A program made the translations under genes and the position numbers. Positions 1-4,573 of a stretch of 6,368 bases of DNA are shown here, piece after piece. Source of the stretch: Candidatus Uhrbacteria bacterium (GTDB lineage Bacteria > Patescibacteriota > Patescibacteriia > JACQRZ01); the NCBI GenBank assembly GCA_016209345.1, contig JACQWH010000068.1, forward strand, positions 1 through 6,368, written 5' to 3'. A model generated the notes under the pieces. It was given only the letters and a program-made list of their open reading frames with translations. It ran no database searches and had not been told where the DNA came from. The stretch's first letter is position 1; each line of letters begins with the position of its first letter.

Positions 1-126
1 AATTTCTTCCGGCTCATTTTTGTCCAGTTTCGCCCCAAAAAAGCGCTGAACTCGTCGGAATACTCCAGTATTCCTCCTCATCCATCATCTTTTTTGGAAC
101 AAAACTGACTCAAAAATGACCGGGAA
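1..126. repeat. Imperfect inverted-repeat (REP/MITE-like) element
   Basis: The stretch at about 5-42 is matched in inverted orientation by about 89-126. Shared blocks, read in order, are CATTTTTG, CAGTTT and CCAAAAAA, with a few mismatches and one- or two-base gaps between them. In the middle, 57-64 (GGAATACT) and 67-74 (AGTATTCC) form a perfect 8-bp stem with a 2-base loop. The result is a long fold-back of roughly 115 bases with a second hairpin at its tip. I find no convincing coding frame: the longest minus-strand reading through it is about 23 codons. The left arm may continue beyond the window edge. The form fits a dispersed palindromic element or a non-autonomous MITE. Its copy number elsewhere cannot be seen here. 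Confidence 0.7.
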
Positions 127-144
127 GCCCTTTTGCAGAGGGCT
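127..144 (-). terminator. Weak terminator-like hairpin after the Com-like gene
   Basis: AGCCCT (126-131) and AGGGCT (138-143) form a 6-bp stem with a 6-base loop, starting about 8 bases beyond the stop codon of the Com-like gene. On the minus strand there is no immediate U-tract, only a T5 about ten bases further on inside the inverted-repeat element, so termination is possible but weak. The hairpin together with the following fold-back may serve jointly as the 3' end. Confidence 0.35.
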
Positions 145-151
145 CTTAAAA

Positions 152-346
152 TTATGGTTTTTTTCGCATCGGCACTCTCCCGGGGCAGTGCTTTATTGCG
201 CAGAGATATTCGTTTCCGGAGTCAGCAGCAACCACGTTCATGGTATGGCATGAACGGCATTTAATCTCTATCTCGCTCTCTATCAAAACGCCCTTAAAGA
301 GCAATTTCTTGCATGACGAACACCGATATTCAGAGTAAGCAATCAC
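152..346 (-). CDS. Com-like zinc-ribbon protein
   Basis: A small protein with the Com-type (Mu Com / PF10122-like) zinc ribbon. With the GTG start at 346 it has 64 residues. C9-x2-C12 is followed by KKLLFKG, then by IEIKC30-x2-C33 and a Thr-Met-Asn tail, which is the family's core layout. Phage Mu Com is an RNA-binding translational activator of mom. Chromosomal stand-alone versions are common and mostly uncharacterised, so a nucleic-acid-binding role is inference. A second Cys pair (C49, C54) and a basic tail (RKKP) lie beyond the core. The frame stays open upstream to a TTG at 400, which would give 82 residues. That TTG is itself the -35 hexamer of a good promoter, so the longer start is unlikely. 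No strong Shine-Dalgarno precedes 346; an AGGT lies about 15 bases upstream. No mom-like or phage gene is adjacent. Confidence 0.75.
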   Translation of the reverse strand: MIAYSEYRCSSCKKLLFKGVLIESEIEIKCRSCHTMNVVAADSGNEYLCAIKHCPGRVPMRKKP

Positions 347-371
347 ATGTATATTGAGTTGACCTGCATTC

Positions 372-400
372 AGTATACAGCCCCCACCTTCGGTCGGCAA
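372..400 (-). promoter_or_regulatory. Sigma-70-type promoter of the Com-like gene
   Basis: On the minus strand, TTGCCG (400-395), a 17-base spacer and TATACT (377-372) match the -35/-10 pattern well. Transcription should begin near 365, which leaves a leader of about 20 bases before the GTG at 346. This decides the start codon: the upstream TTG in the same frame lies inside the promoter and would not be transcribed. Confidence 0.6.
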
Positions 401-411
401 GTGCTTGCTAC

Positions 412-430
412 AAAAGGGCTTTTCCCGCCC
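412..430 (-). terminator. Possible weak terminator after the PEBP-like gene
   Basis: On the minus strand GGGC (430-427), a 7-base purine-rich loop and GCCC (419-416) are followed directly by TTTT (415-412). The stem has only 4 bp, so it is weak. It does lie between the PEBP-like stop at 478 and the promoter of the Com-like gene, where a terminator would be expected. A short (ATCT)3 tract at 452-463 lies in the same gap. Confidence 0.4.
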
Positions 431-477
431 TCGATGAAGTTATACACACCCATCTATCTATCTCCCCTGCTTCGTTT

Positions 478-930
478 TCAACGAATCACTCCTCGCCCCC
501 TCTGATACAACCCGATCATCTCTGCAAAATCAAGAACATGCCCCTCCATCGCCTGAACAATTGCCGTTTTACAAGAGGATGGCGGCAGGTCAAGAAGAAT
601 ATCGAGCGCATATACTTTAAAAAAATACCGATGCTGTCCTATGGGCGGACAAAGCGGAACATAATTGTTCTGTGCAAGTGAATTCTCTCCGACAACCCCT
701 TGGGGCGTTTCTCCCCCTTTCATATCAGAGGCCACAACAGGAATGTTCCACATCACCCAATGGTCGAAGGTGCCTCCCGGCGCGTCTGGATCATCCACAA
801 TCAAAACAATGCTTTGCGCATCTTTTGGAATGCCGCCTACCCGCAGAGGTGGCGTAACACCCTCTCCGTCGCAGGTATACAACAAGGGGATCTTCCCGTT
901 ATGCTGAAATGCCGATGATTCTATGGTCAT
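478..930 (-). CDS. YbhB/YbcL family PEBP-like protein (Raf-kinase-inhibitor-like)
   Basis: A 150-residue cytosolic protein of the phosphatidylethanolamine-binding protein superfamily, bacterial YbhB/YbcL branch, at about the usual length. The diagnostic pieces are in order: Y18-T-C-D-G-E-G-V-T-P-P near the N-terminus, the ligand-pocket motif DDPDAP (46-51) followed by FDHW (55-58), and CPP-x2-GQHRY (94-102) leading into FFKVYALD. There is no signal peptide. In the family these conserved Asp and His residues line a small anion-binding pocket. The bacterial role is poorly defined, so no substrate is claimed. The residue before CPP is Leu in a VPLCPP context, where many homologues have GGPCPP. 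The ATG at 930 fits the family's usual beginning (polar residues then SSAF). It has no clear Shine-Dalgarno, but its own promoter lies about 60 bases upstream. Confidence 0.92.
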   Translation of the reverse strand: MTIESSAFQHNGKIPLLYTCDGEGVTPPLRVGGIPKDAQSIVLIVDDPDAPGGTFDHWVMWNIPVVASDMKGGETPQGVVGENSLAQNNYVPLCPPIGQHRYFFKVYALDILLDLPPSSCKTAIVQAMEGHVLDFAEMIGLYQRGRGVIR

Positions 931-990
931 AGAATGTAATGAGATTCGTTAAGCTTTGTGTGAAGGGTCAGCAGTATACTGTTTTTAGAA

Positions 991-1018
991 ATTCTACCTG
1001 ACACCAATGGTATGTCAA
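991..1018 (-). promoter_or_regulatory. Sigma-70 promoter of the PEBP-like gene
   Basis: A perfect -35, TTGACA (1018-1013), a 16-base spacer and TAGAAT (996-991) on the minus strand. Transcription would start near 984, giving a leader of about 54 bases. It sits just past the terminator at 1023-1046, so the PEBP-like gene is its own transcription unit. A palindromic AGTATACT at 973-980 gives a second possible -10 (TATACT), but it has no matching -35. Confidence 0.6.
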
Positions 1019-1022
1019 ACAA

Positions 1023-1046
1023 AAGAACCCTCTTTTGAGGGTTCTT
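1023..1046 (-). terminator. Intrinsic terminator of the DUF378 gene
   Basis: A perfect 10-bp inverted repeat, AAGAACCCTC (1023-1032) and GAGGGTTCTT (1037-1046), with a 4-base loop. On the minus strand the stem runs into TTCTTTTGTTTG, a good U-tract. It begins about 15 bases after the stop codon of the DUF378 gene. The symmetric stem could also act on the other strand, but no plus-strand gene precedes it. Confidence 0.9.
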
Positions 1047-1061
1047 ATCATGTTCTCAGAT

Positions 1062-1322
1062 CTATGCCTGAGGAGGAGGGGTCTGCATGGGCTTCTGCTC
1101 GCCCTTCATTTCACCTTTCATGGCGGCGCATGCCTTACAGCTCCCTTTATGGGTAGCGATTTCCCAAATGGCCGAAAGTCCCACAAGGATATAGATAATC
1201 CTGGAGACAGCGGCTCCCTGTCCGCCGAACAATTGGCCGATATCCCAGCCAAAAAGCCCGACCAAAAGCCAATTAAGCCCCCCAATGAGAAGAAGGGCAA
1301 ATGTGATCATGTGCATAGTCAT
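1062..1322 (-). CDS. DUF378 family small membrane protein
   Basis: A short inner-membrane protein of the DUF378 family (PF04070), 86 residues from the ATG at 1322. Two hydrophobic helices are evident, about residues 5-25 and 37-56. The family signature is plain: GGLNW (14-18), LVGLFGWDIG (20-29), a GG turn, then SRIIYILVGLSA (40-51). The function of DUF378 is unknown. After the second helix comes a tail with C62-x2-C65, a short KGEMKGEQK stretch and a Pro-rich end. The Cys pair is compatible with metal binding or a disulfide, but this is unproven. A GTG at 1328 would add two residues, and ATGs at 1316 and 1310 would shorten the protein. None has a Shine-Dalgarno, and a GC-rich stem-loop lies immediately upstream. 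The gene follows the MFS gene by about 100 bases but appears to have its own promoter and a strong terminator. Confidence 0.88.
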   Translation of the reverse strand: MTMHMITFALLLIGGLNWLLVGLFGWDIGQLFGGQGAAVSRIIYILVGLSAIWEIATHKGSCKACAAMKGEMKGEQKPMQTPPPQA

Positions 1323-1335
1323 AGGCACAACGCGC

Positions 1336-1351
1336 GGGTCGCACGCGACCC
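1336..1351 (-). promoter_or_regulatory. GC-rich stem-loop in the leader of the DUF378 gene
   Basis: GGGTCGC (1336-1342) and GCGACCC (1345-1351) form a perfect 7-bp stem; a 4-base loop is sterically likelier than the 2-base one. On the mRNA the stem ends about 13 bases before the ATG at 1322 and follows an AU-rich tract. It occupies the place where a Shine-Dalgarno would be expected, so it may affect ribosome access. It is not followed by a U-tract on the minus strand and is not a terminator for the MFS gene. Confidence 0.5.
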
Positions 1352-1383
1352 TTAAAAATAAAATATTGAGAATGGTCCTTCCA

Positions 1384-1392
1384 AGTATACCA
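1384..1392 (-). promoter_or_regulatory. Extended -10 promoter of the DUF378 gene
   Basis: On the minus strand TGG followed by TATACT (1389-1384) matches the extended -10 form TGn-TATAAT. No good -35 is visible, as is common for extended -10 promoters. Transcription would begin near 1377 and give a leader of about 55 bases that includes the stem-loop at 1336-1351. A short hairpin at 1399-1413 (CACCC/GGGTG) lies just upstream and has no U-tract. Confidence 0.45.
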
Positions 1393-1422
1393 CGTCATCA
1401 CCCTGCGCGGGTGTGCATAGAT

Positions 1423-2550
1423 TTAAAACAAAAAATAGACCAGGGGGACGAGGGCACCGACAAAAAACGCTCCCCAAAAATTCGAGGTAATGGCCATAAT
1501 GGAAAAAAGCGCGACTTTCCCGATATGAAACAATATCTCGCCGGTAATCAGAGGGCGGCACGATTTTTGATCGCTTGACCTTCCGTATACCATCACTGAA
1601 AACGGAACGATCACCGCGCTGGTAGCCATGCCACCCAATGCGTTCGTTATATACACCATCAGGGGCGTTTTGACATACAGCAAGCGGACAAGCCAGGCCA
1701 CTGACGTACCGATTGCGCCGGCATGAAGCACGGAACGCGCATGGCGGTTTGACATCCTCCCGGTAAAAAAAATGGTAAAAAAAGAACACAGGAGGGCGAT
1801 GCTGGAGGCAAAACCGATGACCGTCACTGTTTGCGAAATGGTAAGAAAAATAAATATCACCCACACGGCCCCGAGACCCTGATCAATCCCATGCCCGAAA
1901 TAGTTGAGCGCCTCCCGAAGCGGCTGATGATGAAAAATATCAGAAAGTCGAATACCGTCCGACACGCCTGAACGATTGTTTGAAAAAACAAGCGGCAGGG
2001 TAGACCCGGCAAGGATAACGGAAACGAGTATGATGAGAGAAAGAAAGCCCCACGCGGAGATGATGAGAGCGCCCAGCGCGGGAGCAAGCGCCGTTGCCGC
2101 GATATTCATAATTTTTACGGTTCCCACCTCTTCTCCCCGCTTTGCCGCATCGCTGCATGAGACAAAGTCAATGTGGTACGCCATCCAGAAAAGCGGGTTT
2201 GCAACGCCGCTGACAAGCCCGAGAAGCCACAAGGGCCAATGATATTCTCCGATTGTGTGAAGGAGAAAGAAGAAGAGGATAAAAAGCGCGGAAGACGCAA
2301 GTACCGGCGCCCAAAATCCAATGCGAAGCGCGATGCGCGCGGAAGGATATGCGCACATCGCATGCACCCCGTGAACAATAACAAAAAAAAGGAATACGCT
2401 TTGCAACGAATACCCTTCCATGAGCAGATAAATGGGAACGAATACATCAATGAGCGAAAACGCAAACGAACGAAGCGCCATGCTGATATACAGCTCGTTG
2501 AGTTGGTTTTTGAAAAATGAATGGAGCGCGTGCGCGGGTAAGTGGTGCAT
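1423..2550 (-). CDS. MFS transporter
   Basis: A 375-residue polytopic inner-membrane protein of the major facilitator superfamily, substrate unknown. About twelve hydrophobic segments can be traced, starting at residues 21-43 (ISMALRSFAFSLIDVFVPIY) and 48-67. A long polar loop at about 189-215 separates the two six-helix halves. Degenerate MFS motif A appears after helix 2 (residues 69-82, lacking the usual Asp). A clearer copy follows helix 8: G264-R-M-S-N-R-H-A-R272. The N-terminal phrase NELYISMALRSFAFSLIDVFVPIYL resembles a permease family I associate with Patescibacteria, from memory only. The protein ends directly after the last helix, so it is on the short side but not obviously truncated. 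The ATG at 2550 has an AGGA about nine bases upstream. Nothing in the sequence reveals the cargo. Confidence 0.85.
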   Translation of the reverse strand: MHHLPAHALHSFFKNQLNELYISMALRSFAFSLIDVFVPIYLLMEGYSLQSVFLFFVIVHGVHAMCAYPSARIALRIGFWAPVLASSALFILFFFLLHTIGEYHWPLWLLGLVSGVANPLFWMAYHIDFVSCSDAAKRGEEVGTVKIMNIAATALAPALGALIISAWGFLSLIILVSVILAGSTLPLVFSNNRSGVSDGIRLSDIFHHQPLREALNYFGHGIDQGLGAVWVIFIFLTISQTVTVIGFASSIALLCSFFTIFFTGRMSNRHARSVLHAGAIGTSVAWLVRLLYVKTPLMVYITNALGGMATSAVIVPFSVMVYGRSSDQKSCRPLITGEILFHIGKVALFSIMAITSNFWGAFFVGALVPLVYFLF

Positions 2551-2558
2551 ATTCTACC

Positions 2559-2587
2559 ATCCTACACGAATACTACCGTCACTTCAA
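2559..2587 (-). promoter_or_regulatory. Candidate promoter of the MFS gene
   Basis: On the minus strand TTGAAG (2587-2582), 17 bases and TAGGAT (2564-2559) give a fair -35/-10 pair. If used, the transcript would begin only a few bases before the ATG at 2550. The AGGA that looks like a Shine-Dalgarno would then lie inside the -10. The alternative is read-through from the Cys-rich gene upstream, in which case the AGGA is a usable ribosome site. The sequence does not settle this. Confidence 0.35.
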
Positions 2588-2622
2588 CTTTTCTTAACCA
2601 CCAATTCAATAAGCAAGTGCAA

Positions 2623-2638
2623 CAAGGTATCGGCCTTG
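2623..2638 (-). terminator. Weak hairpin after the large Cys-rich gene
   Basis: CAAGG (2623-2627) and CCTTG (2634-2638) form a 5-bp stem with a 6-base loop just after the stop codon at 2643. The following minus-strand bases, TTGCACTTGCTTATTG, are only moderately T-rich. It may give partial termination before the MFS gene. Confidence 0.25.
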
Positions 2639-2642
2639 CGTG

Positions 2643-4325
2643 TTATGCCATCTCTTTTTGATAACACTGCTCGCAGTAAATCAACTCGGGGCGTTCGGGG
2701 GCATAGGAGGTTTCAAATTCCATTGTGCAGCGACTGGTGTGGTCGTGATCTGATTTCTCACACATGCACTGGCGATGCCAGAGATGATAGGGGTTCATGA
2801 GATTGCTTCGTTTTACAAAGCGACAGTCCGGACAGAAACGCGGAAGCGGAATATTTTGTTGTTTGTAGAATTTAAACTCCAGCGGGATCATTTTGTAGTT
2901 TTTTCCGCACTCTTTGCAGGCAAAAATTTCTTTGGCGATTCCATCGTCAATGTCGCGGATACTATCGGCGACAGCGTCCCAGAAAACCGTTTCTTTGCCG
3001 CGCGTCCCCGGTAAATCATCGGCCCACGAATACCCATAAAGCAATGCTTGCTCTTTTTCAAGTGGGTAATGAAATACTGCGATACTTTCGTTGTATGCAA
3101 AGAGAGATGTACTGTTTGGGAAAAACTGTCCCCACTCTCCACGTTCTTTGAGGCCATCAATAATCTTTTCCTTGAGGACCTTATATTCGCTTTCGGAATA
3201 CTCTTTATTCAAAATGCAGAACTTTGATTTTTTCAAGCCCACGCATCCGAGCAAATTTTCCGACGTGTGACAATTTTCAGAGTACATCACCCACTGTGAC
3301 TTCCAGCAAAACACGACAAAAAACTCCTCGTATGAATTGTCAGGCGTCACCGACCAATAGCACCGTTCCGGCCCGCCGGTATGTACGATATCATAACAAT
3401 CTTTCCCACCGTCACCCTTGGTCATATATCGGCAATTCTCAAGACCCAAAAAACTAAATGAATCCTTTGCATTTTTTGACCTGAAAAGATTGTCGCCAGT
3501 ACAGTCCTCACAATTTACAAAATGCGCATATCGTCGCGGAATTTTTATAATAAACTTGGCAAATTCCTTCTTCACTTTTTCCCGTCCGCTCCAGGTTTCA
3601 AGGCGCAGTTCAGTCCTCTTTTTTTCATATTCTTCTTTTGAATACTGTTCATTGAAGATGCAATACTGCTTATTGCGCAAACCGGCGCATGCAATGCAGT
3701 CGTTGCAATTTTTCAGGTCATATCCAAAAATGACATTGGTGTCGTTCGTGCATTGTACGCAGTGCTGGCATGCATAGTTTTTATCGCATGCCGCATTTTC
3801 ATATACATACTCGCAATTATCCAAAATAGAATTGTCTACCGAATCCTTGACATCACAATTCATCACACCATACATACAATTCTCAACCTTCCACGATCCG
3901 GTCATCATGTAGCAATTCTTTCCGTATGCAAAATCATAGCAGTACTCACAATTTTGACTGGTGATGGTGTCGTCATTCATCATAGAAATCTTTGGCACCT
4001 TCTCTAAAAGTTCCCGATACTGCTCAAAAAATGGACGAGATGGATTAAATTCCTTGCCATATTCTTTTGGATCCCACGCGTCAGACCACCAACATTTTTG
4101 GCAATACACATTCTTAATACGCTGTGGGTGGTACACGGAGATAATCGCCTTTTTACAAAGGTCACAGGTACGGGAATAATAATTCCGTTCATTACGAAAT
4201 ACCCACATGGACATTTGCCTGCAGTCCGGACACCACAACGGCTCAGGAACATTTATTTTTGCATAAAATTCCCGATCGGCGTCGGTGATCTCAAATTCCT
4301 TTTTGCATTGAGTACATTGGTTCAT
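2643..4325 (-). CDS. Large Cys-rich multi-zinc-ribbon protein, complete paralogue
   Basis: A 560-residue soluble protein of a Cys-rich family that I associate with Patescibacteria; function unknown. The N-terminal module has two probable ribbons, C4/C7 with C32/C35 (CPDCR) and C54/C57 with C75/C78. The C-terminal module repeats this layout: C470/C473 with C498/C501 (CPDCR at identical spacing), then C520/C522 near C533 and C551/C554. Between them are two Cys-rich halves, about 117-233 and 266-381. These are full of N-C-x-Y style repeats and each ends in C-x-G-L, [FY]-C-I-x-N, Y-S-x-x-E-Y. A conserved YNES / KEQAL / PGT-x-GK segment (411-444) precedes the C-terminal module. There is no signal peptide or membrane helix. 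The frame extends 17 codons upstream to an ATG at 4376. That ATG lies in a GC-rich palindrome and lacks homology, so I prefer MNQC at 4325, which has an AGGA close upstream. Zinc binding is inferred from the CxxC pairs. Confidence 0.85.
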   Translation of the reverse strand: MNQCTQCKKEFEITDADREFYAKINVPEPLWCPDCRQMSMWVFRNERNYYSRTCDLCKKAIISVYHPQRIKNVYCQKCWWSDAWDPKEYGKEFNPSRPFFEQYRELLEKVPKISMMNDDTITSQNCEYCYDFAYGKNCYMMTGSWKVENCMYGVMNCDVKDSVDNSILDNCEYVYENAACDKNYACQHCVQCTNDTNVIFGYDLKNCNDCIACAGLRNKQYCIFNEQYSKEEYEKKRTELRLETWSGREKVKKEFAKFIIKIPRRYAHFVNCEDCTGDNLFRSKNAKDSFSFLGLENCRYMTKGDGGKDCYDIVHTGGPERCYWSVTPDNSYEEFFVVFCWKSQWVMYSENCHTSENLLGCVGLKKSKFCILNKEYSESEYKVLKEKIIDGLKERGEWGQFFPNSTSLFAYNESIAVFHYPLEKEQALLYGYSWADDLPGTRGKETVFWDAVADSIRDIDDGIAKEIFACKECGKNYKMIPLEFKFYKQQNIPLPRFCPDCRFVKRSNLMNPYHLWHRQCMCEKSDHDHTSRCTMEFETSYAPERPELIYCEQCYQKEMA

Positions 4326-4374
4326 ATTCCTATGATGATACTGTAGAAGAATGCTGGCGGTACGCTCTCTTGTC

Positions 4375-4394
4375 ATCCCGCCGAAGGGCGGGAT
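4375..4394. repeat. REP-like palindrome in the leader of the Cys-rich gene
   Basis: ATCCCGCC (4375-4382) and GGCGGGAT (4387-4394) are an exact 8-bp inverted repeat with loop GAAG, preceded by GTC and followed by CCAG. The pattern GTCATCCCGC ... GCGGGATCCAG is a widespread bacterial dispersed palindrome type (established knowledge). It falls between the likely transcription start and the preferred ATG at 4325. It contains the upstream ATG at 4376, which argues against that start. Confidence 0.65.
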
Positions 4395-4432
4395 CCAGTC
4401 TATAAAATGATTTTCTCCTATGTCTCTAAACT

Positions 4433-4438
4433 AGTATA
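4433..4438 (-). promoter_or_regulatory. Candidate -10 for the large Cys-rich gene
   Basis: TATACT on the minus strand, the same hexamer found upstream of the Com-like and DUF378 genes. No clear -35 lies 16-18 bases upstream and there is no TGn extension, so it is a weaker call. A start near 4426 would give a leader of about 100 bases carrying the palindrome at 4375-4394. Confidence 0.35.
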
Positions 4439-4507
4439 CGCCAGGATGCCAGTTCCATATATCGTACCAGAAGCATATCCTGCGCAAAAAAACACGCAAC
4501 AAAACGT

Positions 4508-4551
4508 CGTTAAAAAATATGATAGTAAAGAAAAGCTTTACTTTTTTAGCG
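4508..4551. promoter_or_regulatory. Palindromic candidate operator at the winged-helix promoter
   Basis: AGTAAAG (4524-4530) and CTTTACT (4536-4542) form an exact 7-bp inverted repeat around AAAAG. It is flanked by an outer imperfect pair: CGTTAAAAAA on the left matches TTTTTTAGCG on the right in 9 of 10 positions when reversed, with a six-base bulge on the left. The right arm contains the -35 hexamer TTTACT. A protein bound here would block polymerase, so autoregulation by the winged-helix product is a natural guess. A terminator reading is also possible because the stem ends in T6, but no plus-strand gene lies upstream in view. Confidence 0.45.
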
Positions 4552-4565
4552 TTAACTGATACTAT
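4537..4565 (+). promoter_or_regulatory. Promoter of the winged-helix gene, probably leaderless
   Basis: TTTACT (4537-4542), a 17-base spacer and TACTAT (4560-4565), with TG at 4557-4558 giving the extended -10 form TGa-TACTAT. The expected transcription start is about 4572. That lies downstream of the ATG at 4568 and next to the ATG at 4574, so the mRNA probably starts at or within a few bases of the second ATG and is translated without a leader. Confidence 0.55.
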
Positions 4566-4573
4566 ATATGGGT

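Noticed and set aside
452..463. (ATCT)3 microsatellite
   Set aside because: Only three units in an intergenic gap; too short to imply phase variation.
665..918. Plus-strand open frames across the PEBP-like gene
   Set aside because: They mutually overlap in different frames opposite a strongly conserved protein and have no features of their own.
1035..1355. 106-codon plus-strand open frame opposite the DUF378 gene
   Set aside because: It begins inside the terminator stem, its product has no recognisable domain, and the opposite strand carries a clear DUF378 signature.
1399..1413. CACCC/GGGTG hairpin as terminator of the MFS gene
   Set aside because: It has only a 5-bp stem and no U-tract follows on the minus strand.
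1352..1864. 170-codon minus-strand open frame overlapping the MFS gene
   Set aside because: It is a frame-shifted shadow of the MFS coding sequence. The MFS frame shows continuous membrane helices and motif A.
2173..2520. Plus-strand open frame rich in Lys and Arg opposite the MFS gene
   Set aside because: The basic composition is what the antisense of hydrophobic codons yields. It has no ribosome site and no family resemblance.
3750..3960. Regularly spaced repeats in the Cys-rich gene that could suggest a CRISPR-like or tandem DNA array
   Set aside because: The periodicity is of encoded Asn-Cys motifs and varies at the DNA level. There are no exact repeats with spacers.
4326..4376. Upstream ATG start for the large Cys-rich protein
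   Set aside because: It sits inside a REP-like palindrome, has no ribosome site, and the extra 17 residues look unlike the Cys-rich core that begins at MNQC.
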